Under the pieces are notes generated by a model, which was given only the letters and a program-made list of their open reading frames with translations, ran no database searches and was not told where the DNA came from. The position numbers and the translations under genes are program-made. A stretch of DNA of 64,000 nucleotides from Beverwykella pulmonaria (taxonomy: Eukaryota > Ascomycota > Dothideomycetes > Pleosporales > Melanommataceae), in contig BCHH01000002.1 of assembly GCA_001599595.1 (NCBI GenBank), positions 2,866,628-2,930,627 on the forward strand. The letters run 5' to 3'. Shown here one piece after another: positions 1-11,200 of this stretch; within the stretch, counting starts at the first letter, position 1, and each line of letters starts with the position of its first letter.

Positions 1-1489
1 CTGGTGCAGGGCAAAATCGTATGGCCCGAGCATCTCCGGAAGATCGTAATTCCGACCGAAAACTGCCTAGGAGCTTACTCGTACATATAAACTTATGGCC
101 TTATAAAATAGGTATCAATTGGATCAATTATCCAATCAATCTTTGAGGCAGTGACTGAATTGATTGCAAAAATCCATACAAACAGATTGAATTGATTGAA
201 TTGTTACATAATCAATTGATCAATCAATTACTTGGATTCGGATTGATTGTTGCCATCTCTGTTTGCTGGGCTGAAGAGCCTACTTGCCCTGATAGCTGGG
301 TAAGCCTTGCATACATTCCTTTATACTCTTGACAGGTCCTAAAATTACTGAAAACAATAGGATTCAAATAATCACGGTACCAAAGATCATCCATGCTGGA
401 CTTGCTGCAAGACTGCTAGTAATTAATATATACAACATGGGCTTGATTCTAGGGGAATGTATGAAAGCCGGAAGGTTCATGGCTCCAAAAATGAAGCGAT
501 GCTAACCCAGTTCGTGTAGTGAGGTGTGAGAGGAAAGTAGCGGTCACTCTTTATTGCTATTCAGGGTCATGATGGTTCTTTACGACTACTATCATTCCTT
601 ATGTAAGCGATAGAAATTCAATCCGTTTGAATACTTATTAAAGTATATAGAATTTGAGAATTTGAGAATTGTTAGTAACGTAAAAAGCAGACTAAGAAAC
701 TGCAAATAGTCGCAGCTGTATCTAACATTAGGTACACTGTTTCCTTAAAAAACAAGTAAAGCGATGCAAACCAATCATCTTATGAAACCCGATCCTTTGG
801 CTTACAGACTTCTATTACCAGAGGCGAAAAACGCAAGATATGGAGGCTTCCAAACTAACATAATGTGGTTTATAGCGAAAGGCTCTACTATAGGTGTAAA
901 CAGAAGTTTCTAAGCTAATTAAAGGCTGGCGCACGTGTGGGGAACTATGAACACACACAAGGCTGTAGCTAGAGCGGGTCGGCCACCCTCCCTGCCAGCG
1001 CAGGCGAATTCTTTACGCACCAGACGAAGCTGGTAGCTATAATTCAACCACATGACGAAAAGGCAAATCCATGCATTCTTGATCCCGCAGACTAAGAATT
1101 AATAGAATGCCACATCCGCTTGCTGCCACAGCCGATCCAACTTCTGGCTTGAAGACCTGCCTGCTTAGGCAACCTTCGTTCACTCCAAACCCAGCATTTG
1201 AAGTAGCCTATGCCGTTTTGAAGTCTTGAAGCGCCCGAGTATGACGGTTTGTGATTGTTACTGAGGTGGAAAATTTGTGAAATCGCCCTGTGTTGTTTGG
1301 TAGGCCTATATGGCCTTCTGATTATTCTAAATTGCACTGCTATCGGAACGAAGAGCAGTGCTTCAAGTATGCTTTCGTAGTCGGGTGACCCGGGCCAAAT
1401 TTCATTCGATAGCTAGTGTAGGCCCTGTGGTAAAGCAATAAAGCGTCTTTATACTACTCCTGATGGTGCAGCGAGTAGGCAAGGCAGTA
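1..1489. other. AT-rich gene-free stretch
   Basis: I see no supportable gene here. Bases 110-250 are unusually AT-rich and contain many copies of ATTGATT and its complement AATCAAT, giving short self-complementary runs. A short GAATTTGA-type tandem lies near 651-672. The composition differs from the right part of the window and fits a decayed accessory or repeat-rich segment. Confidence 0.5.
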
Positions 1490-3720
1490 GACGTTAATCA
1501 GTGTCTGGGCGCTCCTTTCCTAACACCTTCTCTCTTAGTGCTAGTGTCTCTTGATGCATCGTTTCCGCCTCCGCGTACTCCCCCTGCTCGCTTAGTGCCA
1601 GTGCCATATTGCTCATGCTCATCAGCGTGTGTAGATGCTCCTTTCCTGATACTTTCTCTCTTAGTTTCAGCCTCTCTCGATGCATCATCTCCGCCTCCGC
1701 GTACTTTCCCTGGGCACATAGTGACTATGCCACATTTCTCATGCTCTTCAGCGTATATGGGTGTTCCTTTCCCAACACATTCTCTCTTAGTGTCAGCGTC
1801 TCTCGATGCATCATCTCCGCTTCCGCGTACTTCCCTTGCTTGCTTAGTGCCACTGCCACATTGCTCATGCTCGTCAGCGTGTGTGGGTGCTCATTCCCCA
1901 AACCCTTCTCTCGTCATTCAAAGAGCTGCCGATTGGCCGGCCTACTCCATAGCCTTGTAGCGCCCTCCTGTCTTCTCACATTGTCCTATCCGGTCCAACA
2001 GCGACATCCTAACTTCCGCCGCGTAAACTTCGGGCGAATCTACTACGTAGACTGCATGAGGCAGATATTCTGTCCATATCTCCTTCTTGTCGTAGTTGCC
2101 GAAAGGAACTACCTCTTCTAGCCGCGTTAGCACCCTGTCTGCCCAACTATGCCATTGTCTGTGCTCTCTCAACCAGTTTTGTATTGCTAGGCGCACGAGT
2201 CGATGAATACTAAAAAAATTCTTGTCATTGTTCCTCTTCTTTTTTCTGTTGTTGTTGGTGTTTAGTCACAAAGGCGTATGCATTTAACTTTCCAATCGCC
2301 TCCACAGTCGCCAGTTTGCTACTTCCAGGCAATAGTAGCGAGCCGGGAATATTCTCGCCAGTTGTAAACGCCATAAAAGATAGACAGTCTGTAGCAAACA
2401 GACTTTGCTTTTGGATCCACTTGAATGAGATATACCATGTGGTTGCCACTGGATTCTTCGTATCACGGCACCTTCTAAGTCTTCAAACTCCTTACTCAAG
2501 AGTTCAATAGCATTTTGCTCGCTATCTCGATAAATAGAAATATAGTCAGAGAGCGTGCTGTTGTTCTTGTGAATAAAGGCCACAGCTTGAAAGATAAAAA
2601 AGCAAGGAAGGCGAGCATATCGAGAAAGGCGTGAACAATCTTATCATCCTCGAGAAGATGTTGACGATTCGGCAGCAGGCGCATTCTCAATACCTCCTCT
2701 GCGTATTTTTAATCTAGCTCGTCCAGCTGTACAACGGTGCTCTCAGCTAGGTCGATGGCAGCCTTTCGAGCCCGGGTAGTAAACAAAATAGACACCTTGC
2801 GGCTGTGTGGAAGGAAGTCGATCAACCGATCCCCGCTAATTTTCCTCTTCTTCTGAGCAAAAAAGGACACTTACATTGTCCGCGTCGTCAACGATCAGCA
2901 ACCATGGTCCGAAGCCTTCATTGCTCAGTCGCGCCTTGACAAGTCGCTTGATGTTAGCCTCGTCGTCCGCAGCGCCCGGTAATGTAAGAGCATCCCTATA
3001 TCTCGGTACGCCTGCTCGAAGCTCTCCTAGCTGACTACTAGCACCTAGAAGATAGCGTAAGTAGGCTACTGCTCCCTCGTGCGATAAGCCGGCTCGAGAG
3101 CAAGGGCCGTCTTTCCACAACCGCCGAGGCTGTATATCGCGAGCCGTGTACAGCCTTCCGAAGAGATATGTGCACGGAGTTGAGCGAGCTGAGCCGCTTG
3201 ACCAGCGAAGAATGGGGGACTTGCAAAAGGAATGACCCAAGGCGCTACTAAATCAGTGCATTTCACGTAACATTGGCCACCGATGGGGTTTCCATTGACA
3301 ACCTAATAAGCTCTACGTACAACGAAGCTCTTTGCAAAGCAAACTAATTACTAACCTTCAATCACCGCTTTTATGTCCTTAACTGCATCTGGCCGGGTCC
3401 TGCATAGTAGTTCCCTGGTAAACGCAGCTGCATTTCCAGCGGCAATAGATTTCCATATGTCGTTCTTGTGCGAGTTTTTATATTCGGAAATGCCGCGGAT
3501 GACCAGACATCTTCTGTTGACATCGACGCCCGCGACTTCTATCTCGACGCACAGCGCCCCGTTGCATCCAGCGCCAATTTCGTCTCTCAGCTCACCGTCC
3601 TGGATGACTGAGTTGCCAGTGGCGATTCTCCCTAGGTTAAAGACTAGCTTGTGCCTGTTTTTCTTGCTCCATTTCGGTCGCATGCCGTGCAGTTAGATCT
3701 GTAGTCTCTAACGTAGTGAT
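1490..3720 (-). pseudogene. broken NLR-like gene: PNP-type domain, NB-ARC, TPR
   Basis: Read on the minus strand, fragments of one fungal NOD-like receptor appear in order. About 3690-3351 gives the end of a nucleoside-phosphorylase-like domain (GRIATGNSVIQDG, then CLVIRGISEYKNSHKN). About 3266-3066 gives the P-loop (SLGGCGKTALALE). About 2975-2860 gives a Walker B stretch (WLLIVDDADNV). 2800-2690 reads ILFTTRARKAA. 2583-2230 is the winged-helix part (ISIYRDSEQNAIELL, then FIT-type end) and 2196-1942 the linker (NWLREHRQWHSWADR). 1915-1490 are 42-residue kinesin-light-chain-type TPRs. The pieces lie in different frames and are interrupted, for example by a TAA near 2710 and a frame change near 2600, so it cannot encode a full protein as it stands. 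Such proteins act in fungal non-self recognition and regulated cell death. The family call is firm; the exact limits and whether any intron explains a break are not. Confidence 0.8.
1500..1920 (-). repeat. 126-bp tandem TPR repeats
   Basis: Three complete units and a partial fourth of about 126 bp (42 codons) are visible, each with the block TTCTCTCTTAGTG followed by CTCGATGCATC and CATGCTC. They encode TPR helices of the NLR relic, e.g. GEYAEAETMHQETLALREKV. The units are more alike at DNA level than TPR structure requires, which suggests recent unequal crossing-over or conversion. Confidence 0.75.
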
Positions 3721-4359
3721 ATGTGGCCTTGAAGAGCTAGTCGCGTTCAGGTCCCGGATGGGCGAACGTCTTATACATCTCCCGAGCGCCTGCGCGAGTT
3801 TCCACCTTGGATCTTGCATCGTACCAACTAGCCCTCCTCTATTGACAAAAGGTAGTAAAAGTATTGTGCCGTAGCAGGCATTCGCTTCGTTACTGGACAA
3901 GTACGCATGGAAAGCATTGTCGCCTCGGCTTGATCGCTGCCACCTCAAGCTTCACAGCTATGGTGAGCGTCATCAACCGTGATTTGCGCGTCAAGCACCG
4001 TCAAAATGCGCAAGGCACCCTGCAAAACCTCACATTCGCTCCAGCCTTAAACACTGATTCTAGCAGGCACGTGGCAAAGAGGTCACCGTCTTTACGAACT
4101 AACCTACCTTTACGGTTTTCGAAGCTTACATCTTTCGCCCTGCCGGCCGATTGGGCCTCAAGCATGGCAAGAAGGACGCGAAGACTCCAAGAATTAACGA
4201 TGCTATTACTGAAGAGTTTGTCTTGAAGCTACGTGATCTTTGAGACAATACAGTATGGACCAACATCTAAGCTAATAGACTCTAATTAATTTGATGAAGC
4301 ACTTGCAGCTTTCAATAATATCATAGCAATTTTCATTCCAACGCTGGCTTCACAGACGC

Positions 4360-4611
4360 TTGCGAGCGATTCGATACTGGCGACTGTCAAGAAGATCTCA
4401 AAACAATGGTGAGGGCGTCGGGTCGTTTGCCGGTCACCATCGGTGGTCCTACCAAAACACGATGTTGATTGCTGAGATTATCGGATGTGTAACGACTACA
4501 GTGTTGACGGCCGTCTTTCTTGTTGCTCCCTTAACAATTATGTTGCATGAGCCCTCGAATATAATCCGGCTTGTTGTCGTCCCGGTTTGCAGACTTGTGT
4601 TGTTTTTCTGA
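4360..4611 (+). pseudogene. possible remnant of a fungal multi-pass membrane protein
   Basis: An 83-codon open stretch contains two adjacent hydrophobic segments (IIGCVTTTVLTAVFLVAPLT and IIRLVVVPVCRLVLFF) separated by a short polar turn. This pattern resembles the C-terminal membrane part of uncharacterised fungal membrane proteins such as the DUF6594 group, but the likeness is weak. No convincing upstream exon was found, so it is best read as a relic or chance. Confidence 0.2.
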
Positions 4612-5134
4612 AGGTATCCAGCACGAGTAAATACATCTAATCAGCTCCGGGTTCATTACACGAATGGCGCAGCGCAGAGGTAGAATAAAGCTGCAAAGCG
4701 GAGATTCACCGGTGATAAGACACCGAAAAGGTACAACGCCTGGCTGGAAGGTGGCGCTTACTGCACAAATTATTAATCCGCCGCTCTCAGGCGTGGCTCA
4801 CCGGACTGCAGTCGAGCTTACAAAGAAGGCAAACGATCAGGCTGAGGAGACGACGCTTTCCACGCGCACTCGGACAGTAACGATGCAAAGTGCCTGCTAA
4901 AACATACAACCTTTTGTCTACATTATGTTCATTTGCGCTATAGGATGGCATAGAGAAGAGAGGAAGGTCTTCACAGGCGGGTATTGAGGCCGCAAATAGC
5001 GTTTAATAGAGTAGCATCCAGCACAACCGTCGCTTGATTGATGAACAAAGTATCCTGCATGTCCTCAGAGGATCGTACATATAGCGCCGTCATTCTCACC
5101 ATCACCAGCTAAGATTCACCTAGGCCTCTGTGGA

Positions 5135-5450
5135 CAAATACTGTCTGTGCATAATAGCGTGCGCATGGGATGACTGCACAGGTAACCTCGGGGCTGCTTT
5201 GACTTCGTCCAAGGTGTGCATACGGCCTCTATGAACGAGCTGTTCTATGCAGCGCGTGCACAGGGAACTATACAGGTAACCTCAAGCTACCTTAACTCCG
5301 AGGTATTCTGCTTATCAATGCATTTTCTATATAAATATTGTCTGGGCATTACACACGCGTGACAGCGCGTGCATGGAATATCTGCATAGGTAACGTCAGA
5401 ATTAACCTTGGGGTAACCTCGGGCTGCCCTGGCTCCCTCCAGGGGCGTAA
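5135..5450. repeat. three diverged tandem copies of an ~80-110 bp unit
   Basis: A shared motif, roughly GCGTGCATGGRATRNCTGCA followed by AGGTAACCTCRGGCTGC, recurs near 5160, 5255 and 5370. The first and third copies are each preceded by a GTCTGTGCAT / GTCTGGGCAT block. The copies differ by substitutions and indels. No coding role is evident. Confidence 0.45.
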
Positions 5451-5758
5451 TTGGGTGAAATCTGTGGTACTACCACCACGAGTCTATGTGCCCAGGAAAC
5501 GCGTCGACGTCATAGATGATAGACGCGTTAGGTATATAAATAGGCAATGCCTCTCTCTCAAATTTGACCAATCTTCATAGCTACTTATACTTATATCATC
5601 GCTTCTGTCTTTAAAGGCATTAGCCCTACGCAACGAAGACAATCGGCACTTCACGATACATTGGTAAATTTCCCTTCCAGATCATACATATCTATTGGTG
5701 ATGAACTACTCACCATGTTCCTATGCAGAATAGAGCGTGATTGAACACTGATTCCAGT

Positions 5759-6768
5759 ATGGTTGACTGGGCTCGTCCTACTTGTGATCAGATCCCATTC
5801 CTGCCGGAAATGGCGACCAACTACTTCCCTAATGGGTATTGGACAAACGGTGTCGCTCCGACACCCGACGCTAGTAATTTCCCGGCTGGACAGTTGTGAG
5901 TCGCAAAGCCCTACCTATGCCCCGTATTTTTTCACTTTCAAGTGTACCAGAATGTTAATGGAAGACTCAACGAGTCTTAACTTATCTGCGGCGCGCCATC
6001 AGCATTTTATCAATCCATTAGCAGAAAATATGATAAGGAGACAGTCGCTGGGCGACCTGATAATGTCCCACCTCAGAGAACGCAACACAAATCACAATGC
6101 ATAATCGCCGCAGAGGGACAATTGGCCGAGCGCGAAGGAAGAACGGCACTGGTTTATAACATGCATTGAATACTACAAGGGCATGGCTTGACGTTCTCTG
6201 GGGGATCCCCCTCGACGTTCTCGCGCATTTAACGGCCTGCATACACGCAGTCTCCGCCATGCCCTGCGGCATTCTGTTCAAGTTTGCCGCCCGGTGCCGA
6301 TGTTCCGCCAGGGTACACCTTTAACGAGGGGAAACCCCACTTCCCAATACCATCAGGATTTTGGGCGCCCTAACGTTGGAACCAGGGGTATATCTCAATT
6401 GTATAAGACAAATGTCGATGAATGGACAGATTCCCGTGCCTATGGTATAGCCCTAAACACCATTCCAAATTGTTATAGACCGCCGACCAATAACATGTCT
6501 CTAGATCTTTCAACTGGTATGACTTACAATCCGTATAAGCTCCGTCGCATATCTAAAATCGCTTACGTTCATATCTTTAGCTTACTACGACATGACCGCT
6601 CCGAGAAACCCATCGCTTTTGGGGCCGAGTTCAATGAGGGAAAGTGCCCAGAATGGACTTGCGTAAGTATTCCATCTCCCCTCATAAAAGAAACCACTGA
6701 CAATCTCTTTAGATAAATTCAATCCGCCCCGGACTTCCACCAGCTCGAGGTTCACCAACCGAACTACC
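5759..6768 (+). pseudogene. decayed gene of unknown function
   Basis: The stretch looks like a spliced gene that has lost its coding integrity. It opens at 5759 with MVDWARPTCDQIPFLPEM and stays open to a GTGAGT donor at 5896. A later stretch near 6260-6370 reads SLPPGADVPPGYTFNEGKP and PIPSGFW before an in-frame stop. A last intron (6663-6712; GTAAGT to TTTAG) joins EWTC to an exon ending at a TGA near 6766-6768. In-frame stops between about 5960 and 6480 prevent one reading frame. I do not recognise the family. A wrong intron model could account for some of the stops. Confidence 0.4.
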
Positions 6769-6849
6769 ACATCGATACTCCAGCAAAGTCTCAATGGTGC
6801 ATTGTTGAACAGCAAGCCATGTCCATGAGTACTGGAGTTGAGTGTAGAT

Positions 6850-7944
6850 GGTTCATATTTTTTGCTTGGTTACTTTCGAGGGTAGATCAATAAAGAAATA
6901 ATCAAATTGTTGTTACTTTTCCTCTACTTCAAGAAATTTCTCATTACTTTACCATCTGACGCAAATTAGTTTCAGGAACTTATTAAGAATGTGAACACAT
7001 AGAATGTTGATACCACCCTGTCTAGTTCAGAAGACCATTTATTATAGGGGTTCTTAGGCTTACACACTGGTTCCATAGATGACAAGCGGGGTGAAGACCC
7101 CCTCGCGCTAGAATGTCAAACATGCTACAAACCGCAAACATACCCATTCGGCTCCATTAATTGCGTAGATAACTCTTCGATAGGAACTTGTCAGAATTCA
7201 CTTATGCGTGTGCATATAATTCATTCTTTCACCTAGGTTATACTCCAACTCCATGCCATCCTTTGACGAGGCTAGAATAAAGATGTTATCCCATGTATAC
7301 AAGGTACGCACGTCTAAATACAGAAGCTGATTCTGAGCCCTTATTATACTTACACAGCATCTTTGTTTAAAACTCCAAATATGTGGTGAATGGGAAATAT
7401 AGAGAAAGGACTTTGTTTCTACTTTACTTTGTATAATAGAAAGCCAGTGCGAAGGTAGAACTGACCAAGCTGTAGGAATGCTTGCAAACGAATCAGAAGA
7501 AAATGGATAATTATAGTTAGCCTTATAGTTCACTGCGCGGATATAATTGAATCCGAAACTTCGAAATTGTTGACTTGGGGACCTCCATATTCGGAGGGAA
7601 AACTCGCAAGATGTAGAGTTCTCTAAGTCAACTCAACATAGGCAAAGATGAAACATCGAGAGACAAGCCTGGCTAAATCAGGGCTTGCTTAAACAAGTAG
7701 CCCATGTAATTGGCAGTACGACTTGCCTTGCTGTGTTCTTTATTTCTGCATACCTCTTTCTTTAAATCCATCCCTACGTGCCAGCTGGTGGTGTATTAAC
7801 AGATCGAGCACTGTCGCGCACTAACACCAAATCAGAGAGTGTACTAAAATAGAGTTCTGCACACAATCTACATCAAGTTAGTTTAGCACCAAGCAGTAAC
7901 TTCGTAGAATCGGTTACCAAGGATAGTTATTTATAGGAGGAAGG
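6850..7944. other. gene-free stretch left of the retrotransposon
   Basis: Nothing here is supportable. An open frame of 111 codons on the minus strand (7533-7198) has no recognisable motif, no splice partners and a composition like its surroundings. Confidence 0.4.
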
Positions 7945-7949
7945 GAATG
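7945..7949. repeat. target-site duplication (left copy), GAATG
   Basis: GAATG directly precedes the left LTR and is repeated at 13478-13482 directly after the right LTR. Five bases is the usual duplication length for copia-type integrases. Confidence 0.85.
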
Positions 7950-8134
7950 TATCACGGTATATCACGTGAATATCACGTGCACCACATGATCTTGGATATC
8001 ACGTGCACTGTGCGCTTAGTCACATGTCCCGATTAGTCATGGCTGGATATATATGCTCGTCGATTTCCATAGCTTCTAAATCAACTCAGTCCCTGATTTA
8101 TCTCGTCCATATTACATGACCGCGCACTCCAATA
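7950..8134 (+). repeat. left LTR of the copia element
   Basis: This 185-bp LTR is identical by eye to 13293-13477. It carries three CACGTG E-boxes, two of them in TATCACGTG contexts spaced 11 bp apart (7963-7968, 7974-7979) and a third at 8000-8005, followed by a TATATAT box near 8047. The limits were set by the GAATG duplication and give TATCACGG...CCAATA ends; the TG preceding both LTRs may instead belong to a canonical TG start. Confidence 0.9.
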
Positions 8135-8145
8135 GTTATGAGCCC
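8135..8145 (+). promoter_or_regulatory. primer binding site matching initiator tRNA-Met anticodon arm
   Basis: GTTATGAGCCC, immediately after the left LTR, is the exact complement of GGGCUCAUAAC, the anticodon stem-loop of eukaryotic initiator tRNA-Met. Priming from an internal half-tRNA of iMet is known for Drosophila copia and some fungal copia elements, so the same use is inferred here. Confidence 0.75.
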
Positions 8146-8229
8146 AGATACCCAATTCCACTCGCGCTAGAATCTCCTTCGACAACTGACTGCAGTTCAC
8201 CTTAATCCCTTACCTTCTACACTCTCACA

Positions 8230-11200
8230 ATGGCTTCAATCAACGCCCAGAGAGTTACCAAATCGCCAGTTATTCTCAACAAGCCAGAAGACTGGATACT
8301 GTGGCTCTTCCAATACGAGGATCTCGCCACTGCCGCAGACGTCTAGATACACTGCGATCCCTCTAAACCACACGTTCCACTTAGAAAAGCCCCAGAACAA
8401 CCAGCTCAACCTTCTGCAGCAGCAACACCCGCGGCTATCAAGCTATACAGCTACAATCAATCCAACTGGGAACACAACCACAAGATCTAGAAGCAGAAGG
8501 AGGAATCGCTCAAAGCCATCCACACCAACATTCCTACAACGATTCACAAGAACCACATTCCTCTGATCAAGAATCAACACACTGTGTAGGGACAACTCAA
8601 TACTCTCTTCAAGCACCTTGCTCCCTCTAATCTAACGCGCAAACACAAGCTACGCCAACAGTGGGAGGACGTACAAAACCCTCAACAATCACGCAACCAG
8701 AACCTAGAGTTATGGCTTGACAACTGGCTCCGCATCACAGACCTCATAACATCACTCAAAATGCTAGAGATNGCNNAGGGACAGCNAAACAAGCACTTCC
8801 TNAATACTATTATAGGCATCAACAAATCATAGGCCACGCAGAAGCTAGTTCAACTTCTCACAGACCAACAAGACGCTNAGAAATCAAAATCTCTGCAGTC
8901 AATCAGCACCCTAATTGCCAAATTNAGACAGTTCCAGCAAATTAGGGGAAAGAGAGCATACGCGTCAACTGCGTCAACCTTCTCAGCCACCCTAGGCATA
9001 TCCAAAACAGCTACCCTGGGCATATCCAAAACCAATAACAATACCACAAGTTAGGTCATCAGAGATTATCAACCTGCTAACAAACAGCCAAGCAGACCAA
9101 GCAAGGGTCCTAAAAAGCAACAACCCTGCTACTGCAGTATTCCCCATTAGTTCAGCAAATGTCTATACCTTATTGCTCACCTCCACCCTCTAGGCTAGAA
9201 GGAAGACAAAGCTATTGCAGCTAAGTTTGCTAAAGCTTGCAAGAATCCAAGAATAAAAGCAAAGTTTGACAGGGCTATCACAAGGGCAGAAAGACAACGT
9301 CTACAACAATTAGAATCTCATCAATTATGCCAACAAACCTTAGATGCATCTACCTCAGGTTCAACAATCCTATTTAACAACAGCTCACCAGCACCAGCGT
9401 TATCATACACTCACGCTGCATGGGCTACACAGTCTACACAGTCCTCAGACACATCAGCACAGAATCAGGCAACGTTCTCAGCGCACAACAACAATCTACT
9501 AGCCTTCATCAACAGATAGATCATAGATCTAGGCTCAAATATCCACATCACCAACTCAAAGCAACAATAGAGATATACTCACACTTAAGTTGCAAGCCCT
9601 ATAGAAGTTATCTACGCGGGCTCCCAGCAGATACCAATTGTTAAATATAGCACTGCAGAAATACCTATCAATTCTCTAGACAGTGTAATTAATATCTGTC
9701 TTACAGAAGTTGCCTATATACCTACATTCTTTGCCAATATTCTTGGTCTCTCACAATACAGATTACTCAACCTCCACTTTAACTCAGGAAGCGACGTAAT
9801 CTACCATACAACAATCAATCAGCCTATCGCCCTTCTTAATTACACTAATGGACACTAGCTAATTAACGCACAACCAGGAATTAAACTAAATGCCAAGCAG
9901 CTTAGAGCCATAGCTGCACTTTAGACTCATCACCTATCAAATAATCCAAAGCCAGATCTTGAGGTTACTCCTCTCAAAGCTCACCATATCTACGCTCACC
10001 CAGGGCCTAGAACTATCACTCACCTTAAAAACGCAGTCCAGGGTCTACGTCTCCTAGATAGAGATCCTGCACTAGCATGGACTAAGTGCGAAGACTGTAT
10101 CAAGACCAAGATAAACAAACTCATCTCTTATCATCCGCCAGAAGCACAGGCCACCAGGCCCTTTGAGCAGATCACAATAGACATCATCCATCTCCTACCC
10201 ACAGGCAAGCAATGCTACAACAGAGATAGATACCTTATTTACGCCGTCTGCCAATACTCCAAGTGGCATGAGGGCAAAACATTAGAGCACAAGGACAGGC
10301 ACTGCGTTATACCAGCCATCTATCAGATTATTAAAAAGATCCAGCGCCAGTTTAGATACAAGTACGTTGTTATTATCCTCCGCTCAGACAACAATCAAGC
10401 ATACACCAATAAAATGCAAGATGCTCTACAAGCAGTTAGTCTCAAAGTAGAGATTACTGCTCCTTACACGCAGCACCCTAAAGGACTCCAAGAAGCGGCT
10501 AGGAAGACTATCATGGCACAAACTCAGGCGCTCCAGATAGCTGCCAAAATCCCAGAGAAGCTTGTCAACGAGCTCTCAATAACAGCCATACAGCTGCTCA
10601 ACACAACTCCAGTCAAATCACTAGGCTGGCGCACTCCGCACAAGATCATCCACAACCAGAAGCCTACAGTATCTTATTATCAACCTATTGGCTGTCGCGC
10701 CTACGCGCTCAAGAAGGGTACTCACGCCCTAGCAACCGCAGATAAAACCTTATCCCAAGTCCACATTAGCTATCTTATAGGGTATGACTCATCCAACATT
10801 TTCCGCATATAGATACCAGCTATATCGCGACTTATTCAAACACAAGACGTCATATTTAATCCCAAAATTACATGGAACAATAATATGGAAAACAACCTCA
10901 AGGCTCCTCCAGTCTCTAAGGTCAACATTGAGGTCCTTGACCTCACCCAGCCCGTGTACAACGTCACTGCAGAGGATCTGTACAGCACTGCGCAGCACAA
11001 ACATCACCTTAAGGAAGCCGAAGCGGAAGCCTCTACAGAGTATCCTACTACACCACCAGCACAGTCCTCAAAGGCTCCAGAAGATCAACAGTTGCCTACA
11101 CCAGACGATTCACTTCTCAATAGCAGCGCTCCGTCATCACCTCAATCGCCATCACCTCAGGCTGACTCAGTTGACAAACAACAGCCTCTCAATCAACAGC

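Larger units (their letters stand above)
3721..5758. other. gene-poor stretch with decayed fragments
   Basis: No intact gene can be supported. Short open stretches exist but lack a consistent splice structure. One at 4360-4611 has two hydrophobic segments and is listed separately. Bases 5135-5450 hold diverged repeats, also listed separately. Confidence 0.45.

Noticed and set aside
4136..4245. Possible short dehydrogenase-like exon (VFEAYIFRPAGRLGLKHG)
   Set aside because: Only about 36 codons without matching upstream exons or a clear family motif.
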